Source of the DNA: Bacillota bacterium
GTDB lineage: Bacteria > Bacillota > Sulfobacillia > Sulfobacillales > Sulfobacillaceae
Length of the DNA stretch: 64,000 bases
Direction: 5' to 3'
NCBI GenBank assembly: GCA_026627385.1
Contig: JAPNUR010000013.1
Span: 21,774 to 85,773 of the forward strand
The translations under genes were made by a program, and so were the position numbers. The notes beneath the pieces are model-generated. The model searched no databases. It saw nothing but the letters and a program-made list of their open reading frames with translations, and was not told the DNA's origin. Positions 26,676 through 36,619 of this stretch are shown here, piece by piece (the stretch's first letter is position 1; each line of letters starts with the position of its first letter).

Positions 26676-28172
26676 ATGTTACACGTCGTGACAGTAAAGC
26701 AGCGGGTAGCGCGGTGGATTCCGGTTGCAGCAGGGTGCGGTCTATTAGCGGCGACGCTTGGCGTGGCTCCGGATGTGCAGGCAGCCGCTCCCAAACCGGT
26801 CACTATTAGTGTCTATTTAGGGCCGTTGGCGCCCACCGATTCCTTGGTCAAATCAGTGGCCAATCCCTACCCTCAGGATGCCTTGGATCAGTTGGCCAAG
26901 GCGTACGAACGAATGCATCCCAATGTCCACATCGATGTTCTGCCTCAGGTACCGATGACCGGAAATGCGTATCTTAGCCGTGAGGATACGTGGTTCGCCT
27001 CGCATAGTGAACCAGATATCATTTGGGTGCAAGGCGAAGCTGCGACGCTGGGACCTGAGGGTGACCTTGTCAATTTAAATCCATACCTGGCCAAAAAAGA
27101 TCCCTACATGCCGGGTGCGCGTAACTGGCGTTCCACGTTGTTGACCCAGGGTCCTAATCTGGGACCCCAAGGACAAGAGTATGAAGTGCCGCTCGACGTG
27201 GTAGCCACAACCTTTTACTACAACAAGTCGATCCTGCAGAAGGCGCATATTACCAAGTTGCCGCACACGTTAGGGCAATTTTTTCAAGATTGTGCTCGCA
27301 TCGAAAAGGCGCATTTACCAGGGGTCTATCCCTTCTATCAGGTTGCTGACCCCTTGAATTGGTGGTTTTACGGGATTTACGGATCTGCTATACAAGGCAA
27401 TTTAGTCAAAGAATGTTATTGGCATGGACCGAAAAGCGGCCCCCTGACACCGGAGGAAACAGCACGGGCAGTGTATTTGAAGTTGGTGACCACCCATAGT
27501 CCGGCCATCCGCCAAGTATGGATCTGGGCGAAACAGTTGGCTGATTATGGTCCTCCTTGGGACACGACGTTGGTCAATCAGCAAGCGGATTCGCTCTTTG
27601 TGAACGGCCAGTTGGCATTTTATTGGGACGGTAACTGGGACTACAACTATCTTAAAGATGCGATTGGTCACCGGTTTGCGTGGGGAACGATGTCGTTGCC
27701 AGTAGTGTCCAAGAAGGACTATCCGACTGCGGGGCCAATGCCGCTATTGGGCGGAGCAAACAACAACGAAGCCATTACAGCAAATGCTGTATCCCAGCAC
27801 GTTTTGCCGGAAGCGATAAACTTCCTGCAATACCTGTCGAGCCCGCGTCCTGATACGTTGCTGACCGAGCAAGGAACCGGCGGGAACATCCCCAATGTGA
27901 AGGGTGCGCCGGTCCAGCCTTCCGTAGCAGGGTTTCTGAAGACCGTTGAAAGTTCTAATACCACGGGATTTTTTGATTTTGGAATTGGGCCGAATATCAC
28001 GGATCCCAATGTTCAAGGGGTTTTGGAGGCGTATCTAAAAGGGGAAATCTCGTTGAACACCGCGCTGAACAAAGCAGAAGCGCTGTGGATCCAAGAGAAC
28101 AATCAAACGATTTCGCAGAATCAGCATGGACCCAAGAGTCAACGATGGAATATCCAATCCTGGAAATCATAA
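26676..28172 (+). CDS. Extracellular sugar-binding protein of the first ABC importer
   Basis: A family-1 solute-binding protein of about 498 residues. Three starts are possible: GTG 26634 (coupled to a leader ORF), ATG 26676 and GTG 26688; AGAGAGGAG lies just before 26676, so 26688 may be the one used. A signal sequence (RWIPVAAGCGLLAATLGVAP, then VQAAA) follows; the Cys is not in a good lipobox, so secretion by signal peptidase I is likely. The mature part has YPQDALDQLAKAYERMHPNV, EPDIIWVQGEA, FYYNKSILQKAHI and FVNGQLAFYWDGNWDYNYL, typical of the family. The ligand is unknown. Confidence 0.87.
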   Translation: MLHVVTVKQRVARWIPVAAGCGLLAATLGVAPDVQAAAPKPVTISVYLGPLAPTDSLVKSVANPYPQDALDQLAKAYERMHPNVHIDVLPQVPMTGNAYLSREDTWFASHSEPDIIWVQGEAATLGPEGDLVNLNPYLAKKDPYMPGARNWRSTLLTQGPNLGPQGQEYEVPLDVVATTFYYNKSILQKAHITKLPHTLGQFFQDCARIEKAHLPGVYPFYQVADPLNWWFYGIYGSAIQGNLVKECYWHGPKSGPLTPEETARAVYLKLVTTHSPAIRQVWIWAKQLADYGPPWDTTLVNQQADSLFVNGQLAFYWDGNWDYNYLKDAIGHRFAWGTMSLPVVSKKDYPTAGPMPLLGGANNNEAITANAVSQHVLPEAINFLQYLSSPRPDTLLTEQGTGGNIPNVKGAPVQPSVAGFLKTVESSNTTGFFDFGIGPNITDPNVQGVLEAYLKGEISLNTALNKAEALWIQENNQTISQNQHGPKSQRWNIQSWKS

Positions 28173-28194
28173 CGTCGGAGTTAGGCTCGTTGCC

Positions 28195-28226
28195 GGCAAT
28201 GGAAGCCCTTTACGGCTTCCATTGCC
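28195..28226 (+). terminator. Strong hairpin after the binding-protein gene
   Basis: A perfect 13-base stem (GGCAATGGAAGCC) closes a 6-base loop. No T-run follows, so it may be an mRNA-stabilising or partial-stop element separating the ABC genes from the secreted enzyme downstream. Confidence 0.6.
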
Positions 28227-28345
28227 AAATAGGTTGTCAGAGCCGATCTAGAGATCTCCACGTCACCGCTAGTTATTACGTTGTGATGAGGACGAATTTA
28301 AACGCGCAGTATGTCGACGCGGTATGTAAAGGAAGGTGAAGAGGA

Positions 28346-31300
28346 ATGAATAGGTTGGCTCGCTGGGTACTATCGATTGCGGCAGGGGCTCTGTTTGCGG
28401 CATCTGCTGGAGCACCGGTTGTGTCGGCACATGGGGTGTCGCCTGTGGTTCATAATCATTTGGACCGTAGCCGGAGGGGACCATTTAATGAGCTTCTGTT
28501 CAACAACGGTACACCTTACGGTGCATTTGAGGCACCGGGGACCATTCCTGCCGCCGACTTTAACCATGGCGGTTCGGGGGTAGCCTACGAGTGCAACCCC
28601 AATCAAGGGGGTAACGATCAATCGTATCGCCCGTCATCCATGGTGCCCATTTCCATGGAAGGGAACATACAGTACATTACGAGCGTGGCCTCTACAAGCG
28701 GTCCTTTTGCTGGTTACGTGAAAAACTACGTCAAATATACATTCCGGGTCAAGCGTCCGGGCTGGTATCGGCTTAGCTATGTAGTTGACTCCAGTAGCGG
28801 GGGCACTCTTACGACCGTAGTGGACGGTATTCAAGAGGGGCAGAGCCCCGCCATTCCGGTCAGCTCGACGTTTCACGATGTACCGGTGGCGTCCGACATT
28901 TATTTAACTACGGGTTTACACGTGGTGATGACGGTATTCAATAATCCTGATATTCGCTTGTCTGCTCTGATATGGAGTAGGACGGCGGTGCCTCCCCTGT
29001 CCTCGCCCACCCTGATCGGGCAGCACGCTCCGTACGTGCCGACTCCGTTTGTGGCGCAAGCGGTGGTGACTGCGCCCCTATTTGGTGCGGACCCCACCGG
29101 GGTCCGCGATAGCACAGCAGCTATCCAAAAAGCGTTATCTTTGGTTGGGGCCATGGGGGGCGGAGTTGTGTATGTACCACCGGGAATCTATCGCATTGGC
29201 GGACACTTAATCATTCCCGAAAACACTGTCTTGCGGGGGGCCTGGGCGCCACCTGGTTCAGGAGCGCTGGCGCACGAGACGGTTTTCGAGGTCACCTCAA
29301 CTGGCGGTGATGCCAACGGAGCGCCCGTTATTTCGTTAAGCAAGCCTAATGCAGCGGTGCGGGATATTAATGTGTGGTATCCAAAGCAGAACCCTACCGC
29401 CCCGGTTGCGTATCCGCCAGCCATTGGCGGGCCTACCTACAGTCCCAGCGTCATGAATGTCACATTCTACGGGGCCTATATTGGAATTGACCTCACCGGG
29501 GCAAGTGAAAGCACGATTGACAATATCTACGGAACCTGCCTGAATACGGGCGTACAACTGCAGGGAGACGAGGAATATTCCTATCTCATCGGTGTTCACC
29601 TGCACAATCGTTATTGGGAATCCGCTCCGAGTTCGATCATAACCAATGTTCCCAATGCTCAAGAGTTTTCATCCCTCAATGCGTACACCTCTTCCCATCT
29701 CAATGGCGTGGTTTTGCGGCGTAATGACGGCTTGACGGTCGACGATGTTAGTGTGACGCATGCTAATCACGGCATAATATTAGAACAAGGTCAGACGACA
29801 GGATTTTATGGATCGATGATGGATATCCATGCTACGGTGGATCCCCAGGGTTATAATCGCGCGGTGGGCTATGTCAACACCTCTGGGATTTCTAAATTGC
29901 AAGGCCATTCATACCAGTTTCCGCCGGCGTTTCATCCAGCGGGTGATCAATTTATGGTGGTGGGCCCGTTCGTCCGGGGGCGAAACGCTCAGAATGCCTC
30001 TGGGGTGATTCAACGGGCATTAGATCAGGTGGCTCACCGCGGCGGGGGCGTGGTCTACCTACCACCGGGTGTGTACCGTATAAAAAGTTCGTTGACGGTC
30101 CCGCCGGGTGTCCAACTATTGGGAGCGTACGATGCGCCGCACGGAGCGGAGACCAAAGATACGACCGTGCTGTGGGCTTTTCCGGGGCAAAACACCCCTT
30201 CTCCGGCTACAGCGCCCGCGCTCATCACCATGCAGGCACATTCTGGTGTTCAGGGCGTGACCGTCTGGTATCCGAATCAATCGGCTACCGCCGTGTCCGC
30301 GTACCCGTTCACGTTTCGCGCGGCAGGCCCCGGTACCAGCCTCGAATACGTTGATGTGGTTAACGGGTACAATATTGTGGACCTGGCCAGTGTTCCCGCC
30401 AATTATTTTGTGGTAAAAGGTCTCGTGGCTACGGCTCTCCATGACGGGATTGTGGTTGGTGGGCACACGGTGGGGGGGTGGCTGCAGCAAGTACTAATCG
30501 ACTTCGGATCGTGGTTTCAATCGGATCATTACAACGCGCCATTTCTATCTGGCGTACCTGCCTTGGAAAGTTACACGGCCAATCACCTTCGCCCCTTTAT
30601 TTTTGGCGATGTTAAGGGCGTCCAAGGGTTAGCCCTGACGGTGTTCAATGTCAAAACGGCATTTACCTTTCAATCCAGTGCTCCGGCAAATCATGGACCC
30701 ATAGATCTGTGGTTGTACGGTCCATCATCCGACACATCAACGGGACCAGGGTACATTGTTTCGGCTGGGCATCAGCTAAACCTGGTGGGGTTGCAGGGAG
30801 GCTCGACAGAACCTCAAACTCCGAGTCCACCGCCGTACTTGGAAACCACCGCCACATTTCATGGGACGGTCAATATCTTTGGCACTGTCAATTGGGCGAC
30901 CACGACAACGCCTGAACAACTCGGCGGAACTATTCACGTGTATCAGCCTCCTGCGCCAATGCCAACCGCCCATACGACCCAGGTATCCTTTATTGTCGGC
31001 AGTTCGAGTGCGGGCGGCATTGCGCAAGTATTGCCGGGCGGGACGTTGGTGGACAGCCGCTATAAGATCCAGACGGTGGATGGTCGGCAAGCGGAAGTGT
31101 TAACCACTAACCCCTATGCGAGCTCGCCTCCCTATTCCATGCTGTACTTCCGAGTGCAGCGGCGAACAGGCTTTTTGGTGGGAGCCCCGTCAACGTTGTA
31201 CTTAACAGTGACATACTATGATGCACCCAAGGGGCTGAGTTTCACGGCGGAATATAATTCTTCCATTGTCTCGACGGCCACTGTCAATGGGCGCTATACA

Positions 31301-31513
31301 CCGCTTCCAGCATCCGAGCCGCCGGAAGTAACCACGGGGAGCGCGACATGGACGACGGTGACGTGGGCCTTGCCGTCAGCGGACTTTCAGGAGAGTGAGA
31401 AGGCGAGTTGGGCGGCCGCGTATCACGAAACGGCAGGCGCGGACTTTCGCATTGAGGCGCTTCCGGGGGTTGCCATCGCAGGGGTTAGTGTCAGTTGGAC
31501 ACCGTCGCAATAA
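28346..31513 (+). CDS. Large secreted protein with two pectate-lyase-3-type beta-helix domains
   Basis: A 1055-residue secreted protein. The ATG follows GGAAGGTGAAGAGGA. Signal peptide: MNRLARWVLSIAAGALFAASAG, cut near VSAHG. Residues about 50-225 look like a carbohydrate-binding beta-sandwich (YVKYTFRVKRPGWYRLSYVV). Two beta-helix repeats follow: the first starts at LFGADPTGVRDSTAAIQKAL (about 250) with GGGVVYVPPGIYRIGGHLII, the second near 550 with GVIQRALDQVAHRGGGVVYL then PPGVYRIKSSLTVPPGVQLLGA. The last 200 residues are another beta domain. Pectate_lyase_3/GH28-like helices bind or cleave polysaccharides. It probably degrades the polymer whose fragments the neighbouring ABC system imports; catalytic residues are not certain. 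Confidence 0.78.
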   Translation: MNRLARWVLSIAAGALFAASAGAPVVSAHGVSPVVHNHLDRSRRGPFNELLFNNGTPYGAFEAPGTIPAADFNHGGSGVAYECNPNQGGNDQSYRPSSMVPISMEGNIQYITSVASTSGPFAGYVKNYVKYTFRVKRPGWYRLSYVVDSSSGGTLTTVVDGIQEGQSPAIPVSSTFHDVPVASDIYLTTGLHVVMTVFNNPDIRLSALIWSRTAVPPLSSPTLIGQHAPYVPTPFVAQAVVTAPLFGADPTGVRDSTAAIQKALSLVGAMGGGVVYVPPGIYRIGGHLIIPENTVLRGAWAPPGSGALAHETVFEVTSTGGDANGAPVISLSKPNAAVRDINVWYPKQNPTAPVAYPPAIGGPTYSPSVMNVTFYGAYIGIDLTGASESTIDNIYGTCLNTGVQLQGDEEYSYLIGVHLHNRYWESAPSSIITNVPNAQEFSSLNAYTSSHLNGVVLRRNDGLTVDDVSVTHANHGIILEQGQTTGFYGSMMDIHATVDPQGYNRAVGYVNTSGISKLQGHSYQFPPAFHPAGDQFMVVGPFVRGRNAQNASGVIQRALDQVAHRGGGVVYLPPGVYRIKSSLTVPPGVQLLGAYDAPHGAETKDTTVLWAFPGQNTPSPATAPALITMQAHSGVQGVTVWYPNQSATAVSAYPFTFRAAGPGTSLEYVDVVNGYNIVDLASVPANYFVVKGLVATALHDGIVVGGHTVGGWLQQVLIDFGSWFQSDHYNAPFLSGVPALESYTANHLRPFIFGDVKGVQGLALTVFNVKTAFTFQSSAPANHGPIDLWLYGPSSDTSTGPGYIVSAGHQLNLVGLQGGSTEPQTPSPPPYLETTATFHGTVNIFGTVNWATTTTPEQLGGTIHVYQPPAPMPTAHTTQVSFIVGSSSAGGIAQVLPGGTLVDSRYKIQTVDGRQAEVLTTNPYASSPPYSMLYFRVQRRTGFLVGAPSTLYLTVTYYDAPKGLSFTAEYNSSIVSTATVNGRYTPLPASEPPEVTTGSATWTTVTWALPSADFQESEKASWAAAYHETAGADFRIEALPGVAIAGVSVSWTPSQ

Positions 31514-31585
31514 ACTTCACTCGGGGAGCGGAACTTAAGGACAAAAACTGGTTGCTACCGTGATTGTCATGTTGCATAGTGCCCG

Positions 31586-31656
31586 GATAGGGAGGAAATC
31601 TTGTGGAGACCTCGAATATGACTATTGGGGAAAACACAAGATATTTCCTCCCTATC
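31586..31656. repeat. Long imperfect inverted repeat
   Basis: GATAGGGAGGAAATCTTGTG (31586-31605) recurs inverted at 31635-31656 with a 2-base insertion, around a 29-base loop. A run TTATT follows. It may end the sugar operon transcript, or be a relic of a small mobile element. The remainder of 31514-32151 holds only doubtful frames, the best being a 68-codon plus ORF at 31818-32024 with no ribosome site. Confidence 0.55.
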
Positions 31657-32151
31657 TTATTCATGGACAGTCCTCTCTAGAAAATCGGAGAGGCATCGGC
31701 ATAGCCTGAGTCAATTTCCACGAACGGTGGGGTATCTTCGGACGGCTGGCGCCGTGAAGTAGGCGAAGGGCATGGGTCAGACCTTGCAAATCGGCGTACA
31801 CGGTGAGATGAAAGATCGTGGACCATGTGATGACTCGTGGGCCGATCGTTGCATCCGGCGATGTGTACGCTGTGCCAACGGGTGAATGCGTGCATGCCTG
31901 GGTACCGCAACCGACCCTCCCCGGGGCTAACAGAGACACGCCCCCTCAACACGTCGCTGAGTTCCTCGCGGCCTTTCGGCTTTTATACGGCGAGCACCGC
32001 CATTATGAGCGGACCTTTGACTAGACGGCGAGGAGCCTGAAGGCGGCGGGCTAGCGGAGTCGGAGCATTGACTTTATGTGTGAAGGCCACGGAAGGGTAA
32101 TCGCGGTCAGTGTCGAATCATTAACATCCTAAAGCCACCTAGGAAAGGACG

Positions 32152-33081
32152 ATGCCCCCAATGAATGCCTCCGCGCCTTTACAGATTTTGTGCGCTGTTG
32201 ACGGATCTGCGCATGCTCTTGCTGCCATTAAATGGGTAGCTCATCACCTCGCTGACGAGCATACCCACGTGACGTTACTTCACGTCATTCGCATGACTAT
32301 CGACGATGGCATCCACGACCGTTATGCCGCCTTTGCCGAGAGAGCCCACGTCCTTCTGGCCGAAGCAGCCTCATTGTTTCTTCGCCAGGATAACGTTTCG
32401 CGAGACATGGTCATCGGAATCCCGGGCCGGGCGATTGTGCAGTATGCCCGAGACCATCACGCAGACCTTTTGGTGTTGGGCCACTCGGGCCACTCCCGGT
32501 TGAACGTGTTGGGGAGTACGCTTTACGGAGTCGTGCATACGGCGTCCGTACCGTTGTTGGTGGGACCGCCGCACCCCTCGAATGAGGTGGAACCGTCTTC
32601 TGCACCGCTCCGCGTGCTCATGGCCACGGATGGATCGCCAGCCGCGGCTATGGCGGCCCAGTGGCTGGATGCCTGGGCGGCCCATCGTCCTGTCTCGGTC
32701 GGCATTCTTCATGTGCTGGGGGACGCCACGGACATGTTGCCCGTCAATCCCTTGTTTCGGAGCTACTCCGGGTTCTATTGGACGCCGAATGTGATGGCGG
32801 ACCTCTCGTGGGAGACCGCTATTCAAGAAGCCGAGACGCGTGCGCGCGAGACGTTGGCCACCACCCGAACGATGCTCACTCACTGCACGCTTGAGGGCAG
32901 TTGGACGCGCACGGGTCTAGTGGTCGATGAAATCCTGGCTCAGGCACAAGAGTTTCATGCGGATCTCATCGTTCTGGGGCGTCGCGGCCACTCGGCCTTG
33001 GGAACTGTGCTGGGCAGCGTGTCATTTGCGGTCATGCACCAGTCTCCGGTGCCGGTGGTCGTGGTAGAACGGGCGCCATAG
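32152..33081 (+). CDS. Tandem universal stress protein (two UspA domains)
   Basis: A 309-residue protein of two Usp domains. Domain 1 (about 10-140): ILCAVDGSAHALAAIKWVAH and the nucleotide loop GHSGHSRLNVLGSTLYGVV. Domain 2 (about 155-305): VLMATDGSPAAAMAAQWLDA and GRRGHSALGTVLGSVSFAVM. Both keep the G-x2-G-x9-G-S/T ATP-binding pattern, so both halves may bind ATP. The ATG at 32152 follows AGGAAAGGAC; an ATG three codons later is also possible. It has no operon partners. Confidence 0.92.
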   Translation: MPPMNASAPLQILCAVDGSAHALAAIKWVAHHLADEHTHVTLLHVIRMTIDDGIHDRYAAFAERAHVLLAEAASLFLRQDNVSRDMVIGIPGRAIVQYARDHHADLLVLGHSGHSRLNVLGSTLYGVVHTASVPLLVGPPHPSNEVEPSSAPLRVLMATDGSPAAAMAAQWLDAWAAHRPVSVGILHVLGDATDMLPVNPLFRSYSGFYWTPNVMADLSWETAIQEAETRARETLATTRTMLTHCTLEGSWTRTGLVVDEILAQAQEFHADLIVLGRRGHSALGTVLGSVSFAVMHQSPVPVVVVERAP

Positions 33082-33324
33082 CATGGGTGCGCTCCCGCCG
33101 CGTAAGGATTATCCGGCCTGGGAAGTGTACGCAAGACGAGGTGGCCTCTAGGCCGTGGAGCGGTTGTTGTTAGGCGAGGCAGTGCAGTCGTCTCCACATG
33201 CCCAGATCGGGGACCATGCCGGAGAGCAAAACGCCCTGTCAGAATGCGACGGCTCCTGACGGCGATTAGCGGGGCGCCATGCAGCGAAACCTCCCCTTGC
33301 TCTGGCCTTGTCGTCCTGGGGGCC

Positions 33325-34080
33325 TTAAAGAATATCCAACAAGTACTGAGCGGCCTCATCCAAACGGCTTTTTGTAGCCTCGCTTAATATTTTCCGTTGT
33401 TCGGTTTGTTGGGGAAATTCCCGAGCCGCATAATAACAGTGGAGCGCCCGGCGGGGGCCAGTAGTCTGATTTTGAGTTCCGCCGTGCCAACAATGTGCAT
33501 TCCAAACCAATACGGATCCCGCTGGAGCGATTGCCAACACCTGATCGGGATGGGGCGCCTCCGGATCGCAGTAGTCCTTGGGTGTTCCGGCCTTTAAATG
33601 ACTCCCTGGGATGAGCCGAGTGGCGCCATTTGCGACCGTGAAATCGTCGAGCATCCACAATGAGTTAACCACAGCCCACGGTGCATTGGCTTCACGAGGT
33701 CCCCAATCGGCGTGCAAAGGTTGGGCGCCTTCGCCGGGCAGGGCGTCGCGTGCGTTCAAGGAAGACAACTTGAATGGTCGTGCCAGCACGTGATAGACGG
33801 CGGCTAAGACGGTGGGGTGTAGGTAAATCCGGTCAAATACCTCGCCTTTGTCGACCAAATTGGCCAGCCGTCGGGTGCCTGCCTCCTGATGCACTTCGGA
33901 ACCGGCCGCGTCGCCCTCAGCTGCTACTAAGGTCTCAAAACGTTCACGCAGTGCGTCCAACCAATCTCTGTCAACTAATCCCGGAAAAATAACATAACCC
34001 CGTTCGTCGAGCGATCGCCGAACATCTGTGTTTAACGGGGGCCATTGAGACACCCAGGATTCCCATGAAAAGCTCATCAT
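33325..34080 (-). CDS. Phytanoyl-CoA dioxygenase (PhyH) family oxygenase
   Basis: A 251-residue Fe(II)/2-oxoglutarate-dependent oxygenase. The double-stranded beta-helix core has the iron ligands His123 and Asp125 (QPLHADWG) and His199 (NAHCWHGGT), with Arg210/211 (GPRRALH) in place to hold 2-oxoglutarate. NSLWMLDDFTVANGATRLIP and GSHLKAG are family hallmarks. The ATG pair at 34080/34077 follows GGAG. Such enzymes hydroxylate small molecules, for example ectoine or secondary metabolites; no neighbour tells the substrate. Confidence 0.87.
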   Translation of the reverse strand: MMSFSWESWVSQWPPLNTDVRRSLDERGYVIFPGLVDRDWLDALRERFETLVAAEGDAAGSEVHQEAGTRRLANLVDKGEVFDRIYLHPTVLAAVYHVLARPFKLSSLNARDALPGEGAQPLHADWGPREANAPWAVVNSLWMLDDFTVANGATRLIPGSHLKAGTPKDYCDPEAPHPDQVLAIAPAGSVLVWNAHCWHGGTQNQTTGPRRALHCYYAAREFPQQTEQRKILSEATKSRLDEAAQYLLDIL

Positions 34081-34539
34081 CCGTTGCTCCTTTCGCGCAT
34101 CGGGATGTTGTGCAAAGACCCGCAGGACCTTCGGAAAGTTGAACCAGTGAGGCTACGGGTGCAACAAAGTCCGGCAGTGGGCGGAACTGTCGTACACTCC
34201 AGTTACGTTTTCCTCCACCGCGCCATTTCTGATGCCTTAACGGAAGTTTACATCGTTCTTGTCGGTTTGGTTCATTAAACGCGCCACGATTTTATGTCAA
34301 GTCTGACGTTATGTGATAGAAAATCGCCAGGATTTTTTCACATTCCATCCATGCTGGGGATGGAGCTAACTACGGTTTGCCGAGCCGTGGGTAGCGGCCC
34401 CGGGCTGACCTAATTCGCCGTGATGGGACGTTGAGCGCTCATCGCCTACCCCACGGCCGCCGCCCCATGGGAATGCGGCCCAGGAAGCAAAGTCCGCGGC
34501 GAGCGGTCGGCTGATTTGGCAACATCGGTCAACACTGGC
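34081..34539. other. Gene-free stretch before the decayed repeat
   Basis: No ORF with a ribosome site or motif; AT-rich in the middle (34260-34350). Nothing else recognised. Confidence 0.4.
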
Positions 34540-34836
34540 TTGCCACGTTAGGGGCGTTACTGGTGCATCTCGCGGTAAACGCCAGTGTGGGGATGTCTTT
34601 CGCAAGTTGCGCAAGGTGCGCTGGCTATGGTACTACCTCGTGCCTGGCCTTGGGGTCGTGTTTATCTTCTTTCCCTTTACTATACGTTGTTTCAAGATCC
34701 CGCCTATCCCGTGGATTTAGCACCGTATGTGGTCGCTTTGTGGTTGGCGGTTGGACTGATTGTTCTTTGTTGGATTATGCGGCGAAACCCCGACGGCTTC
34801 AATATGTGGTGCGTGACGCGACACCCGCTTCAGTAG
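34540..34836 (+). pseudogene. 3' fragment of APC permease
   Basis: It repeats the last quarter of the permease at 16.2-17.6 kb (VHLAVNASVGM, then DLAPYVVALWLAVGLIVL), but starts inside the gene and changes frame after a 1-base deletion near 34597 (GATGTCTTTCGC against CATGTTCTTTCGC). The stop-codon region of the original is deleted. It cannot make a transporter. Confidence 0.85.
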
Positions 34837-34873
34837 GGGCGTGTACAATGGCAGTACGGGAGGGGAGCTGCCG

Positions 34874-35503
34874 ATGCTCAAAGCTGACCGGCTACTCGGC
34901 TTGCTGAACATTTTGGAGGATCGGACGGAAGCGGTGCGCATTACCGAACTGGCAACCCTGCAGCACGTGACCCCCGTGACCGTCCTCCGGGAGGTCGCCG
35001 AATTGGCGGGACGGGCGCGACTTCTGGTTACCCATGGTGGTGTTCGGCTTAAGGCAGAGACCGTCAGCGCGGAAACGGTGTACGATCTCAAGCTCACGGA
35101 AGACCGCCTGGAGAAAGACGCGATAGCGCGCGCAGCGCTCGCGCACGTGACCGACGGCATGACACCGTCCCTGGACGAGGGTACCACTGTGGGAGCGTTA
35201 GCTCCGCATTTGACGAATCGGCGGCTGACGCTAATTACCAACGCGCTCAATGTGGTGAATGTCATCGCACGCAGCCGCCGGGTGCGCCTGATGGTCGTCG
35301 GGGGGACGTTTCGCCGTGAGTCGCTTACCTTTCTGGGGCCGAAAGCAATTAGCATGCTCCGTGAACTGCGTTACGGTATTGCATTTTTGGAAACCGAAGG
35401 GTTTGACTGGGACCGGGGATTTCAGGACATGCCTCCTGTTCATCAAGGGACGCGCATCACCTGGTTCGCGCAGAAAACGCCTAGCTGGAAGCAGGCCAGG
35501 TAG
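34874..35503 (+). pseudogene. Internally deleted DeoR-family regulator copy
   Basis: The frame is still open for 209 residues and keeps the GGGAGGGGAGC site. Compared by eye with the intact copy, about 21 of the first 184 residues differ. The recognition helix TPMTVRRDVAEL has become TPVTVLREVAEL, losing one Arg, and the sensor loop LDGGTT has become LDEGTT. An in-frame deletion removes the 54 residues after GFDWDRGF, the last part of the sensor fold. It is most likely inactive, although a short DNA-binding or dimerising product is not excluded. Confidence 0.8.
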
Positions 35504-35788
35504 CACAACCGAAGCGAGATGACGTCGAGGATGTGAATAACGTGGCCCTCAGATGGGCATCCCGTAGAACGCGGAGGCGCGGCCAACTGGTTTATCATGA
35601 TAACGGTGGATCTCCGATGGCATATCAAGCGTTCGCAGGGTACGGATGAGCTTCTGGGATTACGTGTGGGTGATTTCCGCGTGGTGTGTTTCATTGAACA
35701 GGAGTTGGATGCCTGTGGAAGATGTTCCAAGCGGTGGGTGTCGTTTACGGCTAATCGGCCGTCATGGGGGCTGACAAAGGCGCTCGAT

Positions 35789-36435
35789 TTACGGGTCACC
35801 GTCCGCACGAATTGTGCATTTGACCCGCGAATCACCCCCATTAACTGCGGCGCGACTTCTGATGAGAGCAAAGTCATAGGTGCCGACGGCCCGAAAAGTC
35901 CAGGACCAGAATCCGATCGTGTCCGTCGTGTCGTTGAGGACGGTTTCCCCTTGTGTTACCTGATTTCGCGGGCCGCCGAGTAAGACTAATTGATCCCTGT
36001 TGGTGTCTGTTACGGCGGCGCGGTTGGCAGGCCAAAAGACCACCGCACTCCCAACCGGCACAACTATGTGCGGGATTGTGGAACAATGGTTGATGAGCCA
36101 CCCGGAAGGATACACGTTTTCCTGGGGTATTGGCCAATAGATTGGCGCACGTGGGATGCCTGACAATGGGATTTCGGTTTGGAGCCACGTCTATGGTCCA
36201 GCATGCGTTTTCCGCCACCAGGAGTTGATGACCGCGCCGGATTAGATACCCGTCATTGAGTCCGAAAAAATGGTGCGGTGTCGACCATAGCAGCCGGGGT
36301 TCGCCTCGGGCGGGTAGCCACAGCACCTGGGCACTGCCCCACACAATTGACGCTCCAAGAGAGGGCGGGGCTACGAGTCCCACCACCATGCCTCGACGAC
36401 CGAAAGGTACGTTCTTCCATGCGGTAATTGATGGC
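35789..36435 (-). pseudogene. Frameshifted unknown gene
   Basis: Two minus-strand frames read as one protein when joined near 36160: first WKNVPFGRRGMVVGLVAPPS, then HHFFGLNDGYLIRRGHQLLV, then in the other frame PIYWPIPQENVYPSGWLINH and VPVGSAVVFWPANRAAVTDT. An upstream stop cuts the start. The family is not recognised; the last part looks like a beta-rich domain. Confidence 0.4.
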
Positions 36436-36619
36436 TGGAATCACAGGATGACGCAGACGGAAACCCTGCTGTATGGGCACCTGAGGCCCATTCCAGATGA
36501 TGTTCCAGATGTGGTATGAAGGACTCCAGTGGATGACCGAGAGCTGTAAGTCTTCGAATTGGGACGACGATGTATCGGGGAACTACTCGGTGGCAGCTAC
36601 CTCGATCAAGTCCTAAATG

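Larger units (their letters stand above)
34540..35616 (+). repeat. Decayed copy of the permease/DeoR direct repeat
   Basis: Matches 17281-18584 in the same orientation with many substitutions, a 1-base deletion in the permease part, a loss of some 60-70 bases at the permease end and a 162-base deletion in the DeoR part. Confidence 0.85.

Noticed and set aside
31677..32024. Overlapping ORFs on both strands before the universal stress protein gene
   Set aside because: Neither strand has a ribosome site; only the end of the plus ORF looks protein-like, so I did not list it as a gene.
35597..35983. 128-codon plus-strand frame after the decayed DeoR copy
   Set aside because: No ribosome site, odd composition; it is opposite a better frameshifted minus-strand gene.
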